Program-made: the position numbers and the translations under genes | Part shown: piece after piece, positions 63,904-64,000 of the stretch | Layout of the letters: each line of letters begins with the position of its first letter | Numbering within the stretch: position 1 is the stretch's first letter | Assembly: GCF_026004075.1 (NCBI RefSeq) | Contig: NZ_BPIK01000001.1 | Location: 1,342,041-1,406,040, forward strand | Source of the DNA: Meiothermus sp. | Lineage (GTDB): Bacteria > Deinococcota > Deinococci > Deinococcales > Thermaceae | Direction: 5' to 3' | Length of the DNA: 64,000 nucleotides | Notes under the pieces: generated by a model | Told to the model about the DNA's origin: nothing | The model's database searches: none | Seen by the model: the letters and a program-made list of their open reading frames with translations, nothing else

Positions 63904-64000
63904 ATGCGAATCGGAATCGTAGGTGCAGGCTGGTGGGCCGGGTTTGCCCACCTGCCCGCTTTCAAGGAGGCCGGGGCCCAGATCGCCGGCATTTACAGCC
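63904..64000 (+). CDS. Gfo/Idh/MocA family oxidoreductase, N-terminal fragment (partial)
   Basis: Thirty-two codons are visible before the window ends. The sequence MRIGIVGAGWWAGFAHLPAF is a Rossmann NAD(P)-binding N-terminus (GAGWWA), typical of Gfo/Idh/MocA sugar and inositol dehydrogenases. AAAGGA lies about 8 nt before the ATG. It lies 121 bp downstream of the sugar ABC ATPase, so it likely acts on the imported sugar or polyol. No other gene is seen in that gap. Confidence 0.8.
   Translation, partial: MRIGIVGAGWWAGFAHLPAFKEAGAQIAGIYS

Overview
The window is chromosomal DNA from a Thermaceae bacterium, most like Meiothermus. The SSB is about 277 aa with two OB folds, as in Thermus and Deinococcus. 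The order rpsF-ssb-rpsR-rplI, a futalosine-pathway menaquinone enzyme (MqnC), a TtuC-like E1 enzyme beside a JAMM peptidase, and a NurA-HerA pair all fit this phylum. GC content is high but below that of Thermus itself. Many start codons lie 6-8 nt after a TANNNT -10 hexamer, which is the leaderless-transcript layout known in Deinococcus-Thermus. The species assignment is inference, since no database search was possible.

Layout, 0-12 kb. A minus-strand block (grx-like, lgt, glmU, tatA, tatC and the start of a chorismate mutase/DAHP synthase gene) makes envelope precursors and the Tat translocase. A plus-strand run follows (COG0523 GTPase, lipB, lipA, DUF3054, RidA, MOSC). Then comes the minus-strand ribosomal operon rpsF-ssb-rpsR-rplI, with its own promoter, a structured leader and a terminator. 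A DAO-family oxidoreductase and tRNA-Ala(UGC) complete this part.

12-29 kb. The classical run rpsB-tsf-pyrH-frr-cdsA-dxr-rseP is on the plus strand, followed by a GT2 glycosyltransferase, a poly-Glu-tailed small protein and mqnC. A minus-strand operon encodes two ABC-2 type exporters and is preceded by a short leader ORF and a strong terminator hairpin (candidate attenuation). Then come a cupin protein, two enoyl-CoA hydratase/isomerase paralogues, ruvA and hslVU.

29-49 kb. A secreted TPR protein is followed by nurA-herA behind an operator-like dyad, then aat. On the minus strand lie gltA, the E1/JAMM/DUF2461 operon and a TlpA-like thioredoxin. On the plus strand lie an MFS exporter, an MrfA/YprA-type helicase, mnmE, a small membrane protein and a CPA2 antiporter. 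A stand-alone MnmC-type methyltransferase sits behind an aromatic amino acid decarboxylase on the minus strand. A secreted subtilase and a methyltransferase follow.

49-64 kb. An N-acylamino-acid racemase/OSBS-family enzyme, a GNAT-like protein and an amidohydrolase form a plausible amino-acid salvage operon, followed by a ClC channel, a PIG-L deacetylase and tRNA-Ser(GGA). A minus-strand operon (vanadium haloperoxidase/PAP2-family protein, Gfo/Idh/MocA oxidoreductase, UPF0303 protein, class V aminotransferase) is divergent from a secreted FG-GAP/ASPIC-UnbV protein. The window ends in a xylF-xylH-xylG-like sugar ABC importer and the start of another Gfo/Idh/MocA oxidoreductase.

No insertion sequence, prophage, CRISPR array or clear transferred island was seen. 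Most of the window is core genome; the interest lies in regulatory architecture, a few gene partnerships and a strongly repeated CTCGAG palindrome.
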